A DNA stretch of 64,000 bases from JBHJHP01 sp042219825 (GCF_042219825.1 NZ_JBHJHQ010000001.1:1-64000), one strand, 5' to 3'. Positions 7,986 through 16,179 are shown, numbered from the stretch's first letter. Made by a program: numbers and translations. The notes: a model not told the origin generated them from the letters alone.

Positions 7986-8436
7986 TAGTCACCGGGTGAG
8001 CAATTGAGACATGCTATTACTTTTGCCCGATCGCATGGTAGAAATATGACAATGATTGTAATTTTGGGAATTAGTTATATAGCATTTTTAGGATTTCCAT
8101 TATTTCGCATCCGAGGAAATGCGTCAAGAAATACGATTTAGTGAGCGTCTAAAAATCAAAGCTGTTTGACGTTCGTTAAGTTCGAAGTATGAGAATTTAA
8201 AAGGAGGAGTTCTTTGATTTTAGTGAAATAAATTGAATTTTAGCAATTTCATCGGCAGCGACGGCTTTTTTTTTTCGTTTTTGCAGCTGTTGGCAAAAAT
8301 GAAAAGCCCATGCGGCTTAAGCATAATGTGTTCAGTCAATTTTGATGAAAGATTTTTAAAGGAACCTAATATTTTATATCTATTAATTTTTAGTCACCGG
8401 GTAACTAAAAAATTGTTCATATTCACCCGGTGACTA
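7986..8436. mobile_element. 451-bp element with perfect 14-bp terminal inverted repeats (MITE-like)
   Basis: TAGTCACCGGGTGA at 7986-7999 is the exact inverse of TCACCCGGTGACTA at 8423-8436. Extra partial copies lie just outside on the left (TAGTCACCC at 7971, within the msrC stop) and just inside on the right (TAGTCACCGGGTAAC at 8391-8405). The interior has no believable gene; a 66-codon frame at 8233-8433 is low-complexity and includes the terminal repeat. AAAA lies immediately outside the left repeat and AAA outside the right, so a 3-bp target duplication is possible but not distinctive. A non-autonomous insertion is the best reading; an rRNA-independent structured RNA is the alternative. 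Confidence 0.5.
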
Positions 8437-8445
8437 AAATAAGTA

Positions 8446-9021
8446 TTATTCTTTTTTCTTCTTTTGAACCGAAAAACCAAACTTCCCGATCTCTTCACCT
8501 AAGCCATAATAATGACCGTGAACATATGAAATAGGTTTGGCTGCCGACAGCTTAAATGCCCCTGTCTTTTGATTCAGGTATTCTTCGTCAGCTATCACAT
8601 TTACAACCTCAGCAATAAACATATGGTGTGTTCCCAAAGGAACAATATCCTTTACTTTACATTCAATGTTAATGGGCGATTCCTCAATAGTAGGTGCTTT
8701 TACCACAGATGCTTTTCCCATGGTTAATCCCATTTCCTTAAACTTGTTATACTCCGAACCACTACGCACACCACACCAGTCGGTAGCTTTTGCTATGTCT
8801 TCTGTGGTCAGGTTGATCACAAATTCCATGTTTTTCACCAGGATCGGGTAGGAATACCGTTCGGGTCGAACCGAAATATAACACATGGGAGGATTGGTAC
8901 AGATGGTACCAGTCCACGAAACTGTAATAATGTTATGTTCATCCGGGGTTGAGCCGCAGGTTACCATCACTGCAGGCAACGGATAAATCATTGTCCCCGG
9001 CTTCCAGTTAATTTTAGCCAT
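8446..9021 (-). CDS. Flavin reductase-like protein (DIM6/NTAB, flavoredoxin type)
   Basis: A 191-residue FMN-binding split-barrel protein of the flavin-reductase-like family. It shows the N-terminal NWKPGTMIYPLPAVMVTCG, the NIITVSWTGTICTNPPMCYISVRP stretch that lines the flavin site, and an SEYNKF segment. Members reduce flavins with NAD(P)H or carry electrons as flavoredoxins; the partner here is unknown. It ends in a run of Lys residues. A -7 element TATATTTG lies 18 bp upstream (9039-9046), consistent with the ATG at 9021. It is a single-gene unit. Confidence 0.88.
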   Translation of the reverse strand: MAKINWKPGTMIYPLPAVMVTCGSTPDEHNIITVSWTGTICTNPPMCYISVRPERYSYPILVKNMEFVINLTTEDIAKATDWCGVRSGSEYNKFKEMGLTMGKASVVKAPTIEESPINIECKVKDIVPLGTHHMFIAEVVNVIADEEYLNQKTGAFKLSAAKPISYVHGHYYGLGEEIGKFGFSVQKKKKE

Positions 9022-9038
9022 AATTATACGTTGAGATG

Positions 9039-9046
9039 CAAATATA
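9039..9046 (-). promoter_or_regulatory. Bacteroidota -7 element (TATATTTG) for flavin reductase gene
   Basis: Minus-strand TATATTTG matches TAnnTTTG at all six fixed positions, 18 bp before the start codon. No TTTG is seen at the -33 position. Confidence 0.45.
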
Positions 9047-9066
9047 TTGTTCGGAAAGAAAAAATC

Positions 9067-9531
9067 CTATTCTTCCATAATAAATCTAAGATTTTCCTGG
9101 TCTGTTATTTTTTCACAGTAATGGCATCTCAGGTTGATATTTTTCTTGTCAGTAACATAAAAACGGGTTGTTATCTTCTGGTGATTCGTCACACAGGCCG
9201 GATTCATACACCGTACTGCACCGACAATTTCGTCAGGAACTTCCACAACTTTTTTATCAGTTACATGGTAATCCTTAATAGTGTTAAGCTTTGCCTGAGG
9301 TGCCACCAGCGCAATCTTATTCACATCGTTATCCTTAAAATAATATTCCGATATTTTTATGATCCCTTTTTTACCCTGTTGCTTACTGTCAAGGTTCGTA
9401 CCGAAGGTAATCATGGTTTTTACCTTTTCAAGGCCGAGGATATTAATAACTTTAAACAGGTTTTGTGCCGGTATATGATCGATTACGGTTCCGTTCTGGA
9501 GCGCGCTTACGTTTAATTCTTTTTTTGCCAT
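9067..9531 (-). CDS. pyrI: Aspartate carbamoyltransferase regulatory subunit
   Basis: A 154-residue regulatory chain of aspartate transcarbamoylase. It binds the nucleotide effectors (CTP/ATP) through its N-terminal domain and docks to PyrB through a C-terminal zinc domain. The four zinc cysteines are C108, C113, C136 and C139 (CMNPAC and CHYC). It follows pyrB by 18 bp on the same strand, so the two chains are made from one transcript, as in enterobacterial pyrBI. A PyrI chain implies an allosteric dodecameric enzyme. Confidence 0.96.
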   Translation of the reverse strand: MAKKELNVSALQNGTVIDHIPAQNLFKVINILGLEKVKTMITFGTNLDSKQQGKKGIIKISEYYFKDNDVNKIALVAPQAKLNTIKDYHVTDKKVVEVPDEIVGAVRCMNPACVTNHQKITTRFYVTDKKNINLRCHYCEKITDQENLRFIMEE

Positions 9532-9549
9532 TGCAGTAATTTTTAATGA

Positions 9550-10458
9550 TTATACAAGTCCAAGTGCATATGCAATGATGGCCATACGGGTGAAAACTCC
9601 GTTTCTGGCCTGGTCAAAGTAATATGCTTTTTCACTGCTGTCCACATCTTCGTGAATCTCGTTTACGCGTGGCAGTGGGTGCAGAACCCTGAGGTTGGGT
9701 TTGGTATTCTCCAGCATCTTGCGTCTCAGTACATATACGTTTTTTACCTTTTCGTATTCTATCGGATCATTAAACCGTTCCTGCTGAACCCTGGTTACAT
9801 ACAGAATGTCGGCTTCACTGATAATATCGGTGAACTCGGAATGTTCAAAATACCGGATGCCCTGGGTTGTACAGTAGTTCTTGTATTCTTTAGGCATTCT
9901 GAGTTCGTCGGGAGCAATAAAATTAAAGATCGGGTTAAAGTGTGCCATGGCCATCAGCAGGGAATGGACCGTGCGTCCGTATTTGAGGTCACCCACCATA
10001 AAAATATTCAGGTTTTCGAGGGTGCCCTGTGTTTTTTTTATGGAATACAGATCGAGCAGGGTTTGTGACGGATGCTGGTTCGCTCCGTCTCCGGCATTGA
10101 CCACAGGAACTGAAGCCTGCTCAGATGCAAACTTTGCACTGCCCTCCAACGGATGGCGCATCACGATCAGGTCAGCATAGTTACTCACCATCTTAACGGT
10201 GTCTTTCAGTGTTTCTCCTTTTGAGGTGCTCGACGATTTTGAATCGGAGAAACCGATGACTCTTCCTCCCAGCCGGTTGATAGCTGTTTCAAAACTCAGT
10301 CGTGTACGGGTAGAAGGTTCAAAAAACAAAGTGGCAATCACTTTCCCTTTTAACAGGTTCTGGTTGGGATTTTTCTCAAAATAAGCAGCCAGATCAACAA
10401 TTCTCAGAATCTCCTCTTTGGAGTAATCCGTAATTGATACTAAACTTTTGTGTTCCAT
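9550..10458 (-). CDS. pyrB: Aspartate carbamoyltransferase catalytic subunit
   Basis: A 302-residue catalytic chain that joins carbamoyl phosphate and aspartate in the first committed step of pyrimidine synthesis. The carbamoyl-phosphate site FEPSTRTR (46-53) is complete, and HPLPR near the C-terminus and the MRHP and GDGANQHPSQ segments fit the family. The length is normal. It is the first gene of pyrBI and is preceded by a leader containing an intrinsic terminator-like hairpin (10485-10522) placed between a promoter-like element and the start codon. Regulation by attenuation is therefore likely. Confidence 0.97.
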   Translation of the reverse strand: MEHKSLVSITDYSKEEILRIVDLAAYFEKNPNQNLLKGKVIATLFFEPSTRTRLSFETAINRLGGRVIGFSDSKSSSTSKGETLKDTVKMVSNYADLIVMRHPLEGSAKFASEQASVPVVNAGDGANQHPSQTLLDLYSIKKTQGTLENLNIFMVGDLKYGRTVHSLLMAMAHFNPIFNFIAPDELRMPKEYKNYCTTQGIRYFEHSEFTDIISEADILYVTRVQQERFNDPIEYEKVKNVYVLRRKMLENTKPNLRVLHPLPRVNEIHEDVDSSEKAYYFDQARNGVFTRMAIIAYALGLV

Positions 10459-10473
10459 TTATCAGTGTGTTTT

Positions 10474-10635
10474 TCAGTTTTCAAACAAAAAAAAACCAAC
10501 ATTACATTTTGTAACATTGGTTATCTGAAAATTTAGTTTGTTTTCGTTGTCAGAAAAATAAAACCTGTAACCTTTCGGAGACTTTCTGTACCCGGATTTA
10601 TATAGGAGGTTGCAGTTTGGAATTATTTTAGTCAT
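10474..10635 (-). CDS. Possible pyrBI leader peptide
   Basis: A 53-codon frame starts with ATG at 10635 and ends 15 bp before pyrB. It reads straight through the attenuator hairpin (10494-10522) and its T-run, which encodes the Phe-rich end FFLF. A ribosome translating this frame would unfold the terminator, the same geometry as the pyrL leader of enterobacterial pyrBI. An in-frame GTG at 10698 would extend it upstream of the likely transcription start. No convincing ribosome site precedes the ATG, and the frame may be accidental. Confidence 0.3.
   Translation of the reverse strand: MTKIIPNCNLLYKSGYRKSPKGYRFYFSDNENKLNFQITNVTKCNVGFFLFEN
10485..10522 (-). terminator. Intrinsic terminator in the pyrBI leader (candidate attenuator)
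   Basis: On the minus-strand RNA, AACCAAUGUUAC pairs with GUAAUGUUGGUU across the loop AAAAU. This gives a 12-bp stem with two G-U pairs, followed by nine U residues. The U-run ends about 25 nt before the pyrB start. No minus-strand gene lies upstream to be terminated, because the next gene (sucA) is divergent. The hairpin therefore sits inside the pyrBI leader. Confidence 0.75.
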
Positions 10636-10644
10636 CTTAAAGCT

Positions 10645-10652
10645 CAAAAATA
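10645..10652 (-). promoter_or_regulatory. -7 element (TATTTTTG) for pyrBI
   Basis: Minus-strand TATTTTTG matches TAnnTTTG. Transcription would begin near 10638, giving a leader of about 180 nt that contains the attenuator hairpin and the small frame. No TTTG is seen at -33. Confidence 0.5.
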
Positions 10653-10783
10653 GTATATTTACCTCGATTATGTAATCATATTGAGTGATTTTTTTCACAC
10701 AGTTTTCAACAGGTTTTAATTTAAAAATATTTTAGAAAACCTTTTATACTGTGGATTGTTTTATACAAAAAACAGCAGTGTCA

Positions 10784-13630
10784 ATGGCACAAATGAACAA
10801 GGACCCATTCAGTTATTTAGCTAGTAGTGAAATAGGATCAATTGATGCAATGTATCAGCAATACCTTAAAGATCCTGATAGTGTTGAAAAATCCTGGAAA
10901 GACTTTTTTAAAGGCTTCGATTTTGCGTTAAAGGCTTATAAAGATCCGGTAGCCGTGGAAGGTGATGCGCTTAGCGATCGGGAATTTAAAGTCATTAACC
11001 TTATTATGGCTTACCGTCAAAGGGGACATCTTTATACGGAAACAAACCCTGTAAGAAAACGTCGTAAATATTTTCCAACCCTTGATATTGAAAACTTCGG
11101 ATTGGTAGAGGATGATCTTGAAACTCCTTTTTATGCAGGAAACCAGATTGGTATAGGAACAGCTAAACTTAAAGATATTATTGCACATCTAAAGGCTACT
11201 TATTGTAAGTCAATAGGTGTGGAATATCTGTATATGCGACATCCGGAAGTAGTGGCATGGCTGGAGGAACGCATGGAAAAGTCTCAGAACGGGATCAATT
11301 TTACACCCCGGCAGAAAAAGGCTTTTTATAAACAGTTGATGCAGGCTGTGAATTTTGAACAGTTTATCCATAAGAAATTTATTGGGGAAAAACGGTTTTC
11401 TCTCGAAGGAACCGAAGGACTCATACCTGCGATTTTCGCTATCGGGTTTAAAGGCGTTGAGATGGGAGCTAAAGAATATACCATTGGGATGTCTCACCGG
11501 GGCCGTTTAAATGTACTGGCCAATATTCTTCAAAAACCCCTGGAACATATTTTCCGTGAATTTGAAGGGGAAGAGTACGAAGGACGCATTTCTTTGGGAG
11601 ATGTAAAATACCATTTGGGGTATGGGCGCGAAGCACAGATTCATCATAAATATAAAACACTGGTAAACCTTGTTCCCAACCCTTCGCATCTCGAAGCGGT
11701 TCTTCCGGTATTAGAAGGATTGACCCGGTCAAAGATCAATAATAAACATGACGGTGATGTAGACAGTGTTGTGCCCATTGCCATTCATGGTGATGCTGCC
11801 ATTGCAGGACAAGGCGTGGTTTACGAAACGGTTCAGATGGCACAGTTACCGGGGTATAAAACCGGTGGTACCGTTCATATTGTGATCAATAATCAGGTAG
11901 GTTTTACAACCGATTACCTCGAAGGACGCTCCAGTACGTATTGTACGGATGTAGCTAAAGTGACCCGGTCCCCGGTCTTCCATGTAAATGGGGACGACGT
12001 GGAAGCCATTGTTTATACGGCATTGCTGGCCACAGAATTCAGACAGAAATTTAATTCGGATGTATTCATTGATATATTATCCTACAGAAAGTACGGGCAT
12101 AATGAAGGAGATGAACCAAGATTCACCCAGCCGTTGTTGTACAAGGAGATTGCAAGTCATTCGAACCCAAAAGAAATATACGGTCAGAAACTGATTGATG
12201 AAGGTGTATGTACAGCAGAAGAGCTGCAACAAATGAACGACGAATATAACCAGATGCTGGAAGATAAGCTGGCGATAGCCCGAGAATCGAAAAAACTGGA
12301 TATTCGTCAATTCATGCCTCTCACCTGGAAAAATTTCAGGTATCCTGAAGAGGAAGACTTCTTTAAGTCAGTGAAAACTGCGGTCAGTAAAGATGATCTT
12401 GTTGAAATTGGAAACAGGATCAACCTGCTGCCCGATAATATCAATTTGTTCAGTAAAGCTGTTAAAATTGTAAACGACCGCAAAAGCATGGTAGAAAATG
12501 GCGTGTTCGATTGGGGTATGACAGAGCTTCTGACTTACGGAACACTTATTGAACAGGGCTTTGGCGTTCGTTTAAGCGGACAGGACTCGGTACGCGGAAC
12601 ATTTGCTCACCGCCATGCAGAACTGACAGTGGAGGGAAGTGAGCAGCGCTTTAAACTGCTTCAGAATGTTGGCAAGAAGGGAGGACGGTTCAGTGTGTAT
12701 AATTCGCCACTGAATGAATACGGAGTAATGGGATTTGAATACGGTTATGCCCTGGCTGATCCTAATACACTGACCATCTGGGAAGCTCAGTTTGGTGATT
12801 TTGCCAATGTGGCACAGGTTATAATTGACCAGTTTGTAAGTTCGGGCGAAGAGAAATGGGGCAATATGAACGGTTTGGTGTTACTGTTGCCACATGCATA
12901 CGAGGGACAGGGGCCGGAGCATTCCAGCGCTCGTATTGAACGTTTTCTGGCACTGGCAGCACGTAACAATATGCAGATCATGAATTTCACGTCTCCTGCC
13001 AACCTTTTTCATGCATTCCGCCGTCAGATGTTGCGCGACTTCAGAGTTCCGATGGTGATCTTTACACCTAAAAGTCTGTTGCGCCACCCTAAAGCGGTTG
13101 CAACGTACGATGATTTAACGAAAGGTGAGTTTCAGGAGGTGCTGGATTGTGATAATAATGAACCGGAATCCGTAACAAGGGTAGTATTCTGTACCGGAAA
13201 GATTTATTATGATCTGCTGGAACGTAAAACTGATCTTGATGCAAAAAGGGTGGCCCTGATCAGGATTGAACAGCTACATCCCTTCCCTGCAGAAGCGATT
13301 AAAAAGATTATCAAAAAATATCCGAATGCCTTGTTGCATCTTTGGGTACAGGAAGAGCCGGAAAACATGGGTGCATGGTACTATATTCGTGAAAACCTGC
13401 GTGATGTACAGCTCATTCCTGTGGCACGTAGAAAAAGCGGTAGTCCGGCAACTGGTTTGAAAGGTTTACATAAGGTGGGGCAGAAGGAAATCATTGACAA
13501 GGTATTCCGCAAATGTACCTGTAAACTGAACAACGATTACTGTGCTCTGCAGTGTGTGGAAGGCGCCTCGCGAAAAGAAATTTTAAAGCAGCATTATTTT
13601 CTGCACGATCAGTCAAAATTCTCAATATAA
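10784..13630 (+). CDS. sucA: 2-oxoglutarate dehydrogenase E1 component
   Basis: A 948-residue thiamin-diphosphate enzyme that decarboxylates 2-oxoglutarate and passes succinyl groups to SucB in the citric acid cycle. The ATG at 10784 is preferred to the GTG at 10751 because it starts close to the conserved DPFSYLAS segment. Seen in order are the N-terminal E2-binding helix (YQQYLKDPDSVEKSWKDFF), the diphosphate region HGDAAIAGQG, NNQVGFTT, the pyrimidine domain GQDSVRGTFAHRHA and the C-terminal PHAYEGQGPEHSS region. The C-terminus carries an unusual Cys-rich tail (C911, C913, C920, C924) that could bind metal. It is 12 bp upstream of sucB. Confidence 0.96.
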   Translation: MAQMNKDPFSYLASSEIGSIDAMYQQYLKDPDSVEKSWKDFFKGFDFALKAYKDPVAVEGDALSDREFKVINLIMAYRQRGHLYTETNPVRKRRKYFPTLDIENFGLVEDDLETPFYAGNQIGIGTAKLKDIIAHLKATYCKSIGVEYLYMRHPEVVAWLEERMEKSQNGINFTPRQKKAFYKQLMQAVNFEQFIHKKFIGEKRFSLEGTEGLIPAIFAIGFKGVEMGAKEYTIGMSHRGRLNVLANILQKPLEHIFREFEGEEYEGRISLGDVKYHLGYGREAQIHHKYKTLVNLVPNPSHLEAVLPVLEGLTRSKINNKHDGDVDSVVPIAIHGDAAIAGQGVVYETVQMAQLPGYKTGGTVHIVINNQVGFTTDYLEGRSSTYCTDVAKVTRSPVFHVNGDDVEAIVYTALLATEFRQKFNSDVFIDILSYRKYGHNEGDEPRFTQPLLYKEIASHSNPKEIYGQKLIDEGVCTAEELQQMNDEYNQMLEDKLAIARESKKLDIRQFMPLTWKNFRYPEEEDFFKSVKTAVSKDDLVEIGNRINLLPDNINLFSKAVKIVNDRKSMVENGVFDWGMTELLTYGTLIEQGFGVRLSGQDSVRGTFAHRHAELTVEGSEQRFKLLQNVGKKGGRFSVYNSPLNEYGVMGFEYGYALADPNTLTIWEAQFGDFANVAQVIIDQFVSSGEEKWGNMNGLVLLLPHAYEGQGPEHSSARIERFLALAARNNMQIMNFTSPANLFHAFRRQMLRDFRVPMVIFTPKSLLRHPKAVATYDDLTKGEFQEVLDCDNNEPESVTRVVFCTGKIYYDLLERKTDLDAKRVALIRIEQLHPFPAEAIKKIIKKYPNALLHLWVQEEPENMGAWYYIRENLRDVQLIPVARRKSGSPATGLKGLHKVGQKEIIDKVFRKCTCKLNNDYCALQCVEGASRKEILKQHYFLHDQSKFSI

Positions 13631-13642
13631 GAACCATAAATT

Positions 13643-14893
13643 ATGATTTTAGAAATTAAAATACCTTCACCCGGGGAATCGATTACAGAAGTTGAACTGG
13701 CAACCTGGAACGTGAAAGATGGCGATCAGGTTAAAAAGGATCAGGAGCTGGCCGAAATAGAATCGGATAAGGCTACTTTGCCTTTACTTGCTGAAGAGGG
13801 CGGAAAGATCTCTATTCTGATTAAGGAAGGGGAAATGGCAAAACCGGGTGATATTGCCTGCAAAATTGATACTGAAGCGGAGGGTGCCGTTGCGGAAGAA
13901 CCAAAAGCATCAGCTAAACCAGAAAAAGAAGAGAAAGAAGAGGTAAAGCCAAAAGAGGAAGTAAAGGAAGAGAAAACGCCTGAAAGAAAGGAGACATCCA
14001 AACCGGTTTCTGAATCATCGTCTGAGCATACAGATGTAAAAGTAACGCCGGTTGCCAAAGCCATGATGGATGAGGCGGGTGTTTCAGTAGATGATATTAT
14101 CAGTGGTCTGAAACGCATCAGCAGCAGGGAAGTAAATATGGTTCTGAATGAGAAAAAAGCTCCCTTACCTTCCGGTAGTGTTGAATATGAGGAACGAAAG
14201 GAGGAATACCAGCGGATGTCGCAACTGCGCAAAAAGTTGAGTAAACGTCTGGTAGCCGTAAAGAATGAAACCGCCATGCTGACTACTTTTAACGAAGTGG
14301 ATATGCACCGGGTCATTGATTTGAGAAAGACATATAATGAACAGTTTATTGAAAAATATGGCATAAAGCTGGGATTCATGTCGTTCTTTACGAAAGCCGT
14401 GGCGAAGTCACTGAAACATTTCCCGATGGTGAATGCGCGGATAGATGAGGATCAAATTGTTATGCCTAATTATGCAGATGTAGCCATTGCTGTTTCCACG
14501 CCAAAAGGCTTAATGGTTCCAGTGGTGAGAGATGCGGACAAAAAGTCCATTCCTCAGATTGAGCAGGAAATTGGTGATCTGGCAAAAAAAGCCCGCGAGG
14601 CAAAGTTGTCTATCGAAGAGATGACAGGTGGAACTTTTACCATCACTAATGGTGGCGTATTCGGATCATTGCTGTCTACGCCGATAATTAATCCGCCGCA
14701 ATCTGCTATTTTAGGGATGCATAACATTGTAGAGCGTCCGGTTGCAGAAAACGGTCAGGTAGTGATTCGTCCGATGATGTATGTGGCCTTATCCTACGAT
14801 CACCGGATCATTGACGGAAAGGATTCTGTAAGCTTCCTGGTTAAACTGAAACAATACCTTGAAAATCCGGAAGGCTTGTTTATGGAAATCTAG
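13643..14893 (+). CDS. sucB: Dihydrolipoyl succinyltransferase (E2 of 2-oxoglutarate dehydrogenase)
   Basis: A 416-residue E2 chain that carries succinyl groups on lipoate and transfers them to CoA. The lipoyl domain at 1-77 has the lipoylated K43 in ESDKA. A Lys/Glu/Pro-rich linker (85-130) follows, then an E3/E1-binding domain (about 133-168) and the catalytic domain, which ends with YDHRIIDG (H387, D391). It lies in an operon with sucA. No lipoamide dehydrogenase gene is adjacent. The stop codon opens a TAAGACA-type array, and a strong terminator follows. Confidence 0.96.
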   Translation: MILEIKIPSPGESITEVELATWNVKDGDQVKKDQELAEIESDKATLPLLAEEGGKISILIKEGEMAKPGDIACKIDTEAEGAVAEEPKASAKPEKEEKEEVKPKEEVKEEKTPERKETSKPVSESSSEHTDVKVTPVAKAMMDEAGVSVDDIISGLKRISSREVNMVLNEKKAPLPSGSVEYEERKEEYQRMSQLRKKLSKRLVAVKNETAMLTTFNEVDMHRVIDLRKTYNEQFIEKYGIKLGFMSFFTKAVAKSLKHFPMVNARIDEDQIVMPNYADVAIAVSTPKGLMVPVVRDADKKSIPQIEQEIGDLAKKAREAKLSIEEMTGGTFTITNGGVFGSLLSTPIINPPQSAILGMHNIVERPVAENGQVVIRPMMYVALSYDHRIIDGKDSVSFLVKLKQYLENPEGLFMEI

Positions 14894-14912
14894 ACATAAG
14901 ACATAAGATAAG
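14891..14912 (+). repeat. TAAGACA array starting at the sucB stop
   Basis: The TAG stop runs into ACATAAGACATAAGATAAG, three near-copies of a 5-7 nt unit with TAA at 14897, 14904 and 14909. It is the plus-strand counterpart of the arrays at 4122-4167 and 38205-38230. Confidence 0.65.
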
Positions 14913-14918
14913 TACATG

Positions 14919-14947
14919 AAGACGCTCTCATTGAGGCGTCTTTTTTT
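14919..14947 (+). terminator. Intrinsic terminator after sucAB
   Basis: AAGACGC pairs with GCGTCTT across a 10-nt loop that can add a CTC/GAG inner stem, followed by seven T residues. Confidence 0.85.
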
Positions 14948-14949
14948 AT

Positions 14950-15150
14950 TCAGCGCAAATCAGCGAGAAAGAATAAAGTTCTCGCAGAGTACCGCAGATG
15001 AAATCGCAGAGTCTCGCTGAAATAGTTTTGCGTTGTATTGGATTGTATCCGAACTCCAAGTCTTTAATTATTAACCTGTACATATGAATGTTCTGCGATA
15101 ATCCGCGAAAATCAGCGAGAAACAAAAAAGTTCTCGCAGAGTTACGCAGA
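14950..15150. repeat. Left part of a degenerate repeat array flanking the GxxExxY gene
   Basis: The unit of about 150-165 bp is built from three parts. First is an inverted repeat GCGAGAA...TTCTCGC, then a CGCAGA-rich run, then a 75-bp spacer containing TCCGAACYCCAAGTCTTTAA and ACCTGTACATATGAATG. It closes with TTCTGCGA-wAATCCGCG. One full unit (14961-15112) and the head of a second (15113-15150) are here. The array breaks off one base or so before the stop codon of the gene at 15153. Confidence 0.8.
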
Positions 15151-15152
15151 AA

Positions 15153-15530
15153 TTATAGATTATTTACAATACGAACAATTGAATTTTTTAGAGATAATGA
15201 GTTGAAGTTTATCAATAGCCCCAGCTTTTTACCCGATAATTTTAAGTAGGTCAGTAATTGTTTGTGATGAACATCCAGGAGACTTTCAACAGATTTAATC
15301 TCTACAATGACTTTCTCATTAACAAGTAAATCTAATCTGAACCCTACGTCAAACTTTATTTCTTTGTATTTCATTGGAACTCCGACTTGTCTTCTTGTAT
15401 TACAACCGGATTGTTCTAATTCATACTGAAGAGCCATTTCATATACACTTTCTAAAAGTCCAGGTCCCAAATCTTTGTGGATGGTAAAAGCAGCTCCTCT
15501 TATCAAATATGAAATTTCATTTTCAGTCAT
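15153..15530 (-). CDS. GxxExxY family protein (PD-(D/E)XK nuclease-like, PF13366 type)
   Basis: A 125-residue protein counted from the ATG at 15530; a TTG nine codons upstream is a less likely start. The family signature GLLESVY (GxxExxY, 24-30) is present. D67 in RLDLL and E78-x-K80 in VEIKS form a plausible PD-(D/E)XK metal site. Members are small, often repeated in a genome, and have no established function. Here the gene sits inside an array of roughly 160-bp repeats, which flank it tightly on both sides, on the strand opposite its neighbours. This placement suggests the gene and repeats form one element, either mobile or repeat-maintaining. That reading is inference. Confidence 0.85.
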   Translation of the reverse strand: MTENEISYLIRGAAFTIHKDLGPGLLESVYEMALQYELEQSGCNTRRQVGVPMKYKEIKFDVGFRLDLLVNEKVIVEIKSVESLLDVHHKQLLTYLKLSGKKLGLLINFNSLSLKNSIVRIVNNL

Positions 15531-15595
15531 TTTTTTAGGTTTTGGTAATATTGTCAAAGTTATTAATAATCAATGAATTGGGCAAGATTTAAATT

Positions 15596-16022
15596 TGCGA
15601 AAATTAGCGTAAAGTTCTGCTGAAATCAGCGAGAAACAAAAGGAGTTCTCGCAGAGTACCGCAGATGAAACACGCAGAGTCTCGCTGAAATAGTTTTGCT
15701 ATGTATTGCATTGTATCCGAACCCCAAGTCTTTAATAATTAACCTGTACATATGAATGTTCTGCGAAAATCCGCGTAAATCGATCCGCGAAAATCAGCGG
15801 GAAACAAAAAAGTTCTCGCAGAGTCTCGCAAATGAATTCGCAGAGTTCCGCAGAAATGGTATAACTGTAATGGATAATATCCGAATCCCAAGCCTGAAAT
15901 AATTAACTTGCTCACATGAAGGTTCTGCGATAATCCGCGTAAAACGATCCGCTAAAATCAGCGAGAAATAAAAGGAGTTCTCGCAGAGTCCCGCAGATGA
16001 AAATCGCAAAGTTTTGCAGACA
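15596..16022. repeat. Right part of the degenerate repeat array (two full units plus ends)
   Basis: Units begin at CAGCGAGAAA/CAGCGGGAAA near 15628, 15793 and 15959, spaced about 166 bp. They share with the left part the GCGAGAA...TTCTCGC inverted repeat, the CCAAGTCTTTAATaATTAACCTG spacer and the TTCTGCGAwAATCCGCG segment. The 15793 copy is more diverged. The array ends near 16022, about 160 bp before the next gene. Open frames within it are repeat artefacts. It is not CRISPR-like, since the repeats are long and diverged and the spacers are conserved. Confidence 0.8.
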
Positions 16023-16179
16023 AACACTAATCGTCAAAATACTGAACATCACTAATTATATTCGTTGCTATATATGTTGCAGAATATTGCACAAGGTATT
16101 GACTTTCTAAACATATTTTCATAACGTTGTACTTTCGGGCCCTAACCCAACATATTATTAATCACTAAATTACTAAACC

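Noticed and set aside
8233..8433. 66-codon open frame inside the inverted-repeat element
   Set aside because: The sequence is low-complexity, with Phe/Leu runs from poly-T, and it includes the terminal repeat; it has no homology that I can see.
9031..9516. 161-codon plus-strand frame over pyrI
   Set aside because: It is a shadow of pyrI, which has complete zinc ligands and family length on the other strand.
10636..10698. GTG-start extension of the pyrBI leader frame
   Set aside because: The extension lies upstream of the likely transcription start near 10638, so only the ATG version is kept, at low confidence.
14950..16022. CRISPR array
   Set aside because: The repeats are about 160 bp, diverged, and the spacers between hairpins are conserved; there are no cas genes.
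15794..16027. 77-codon minus-strand frame in the repeat array
   Set aside because: It is made entirely of array repeats with no protein signature.
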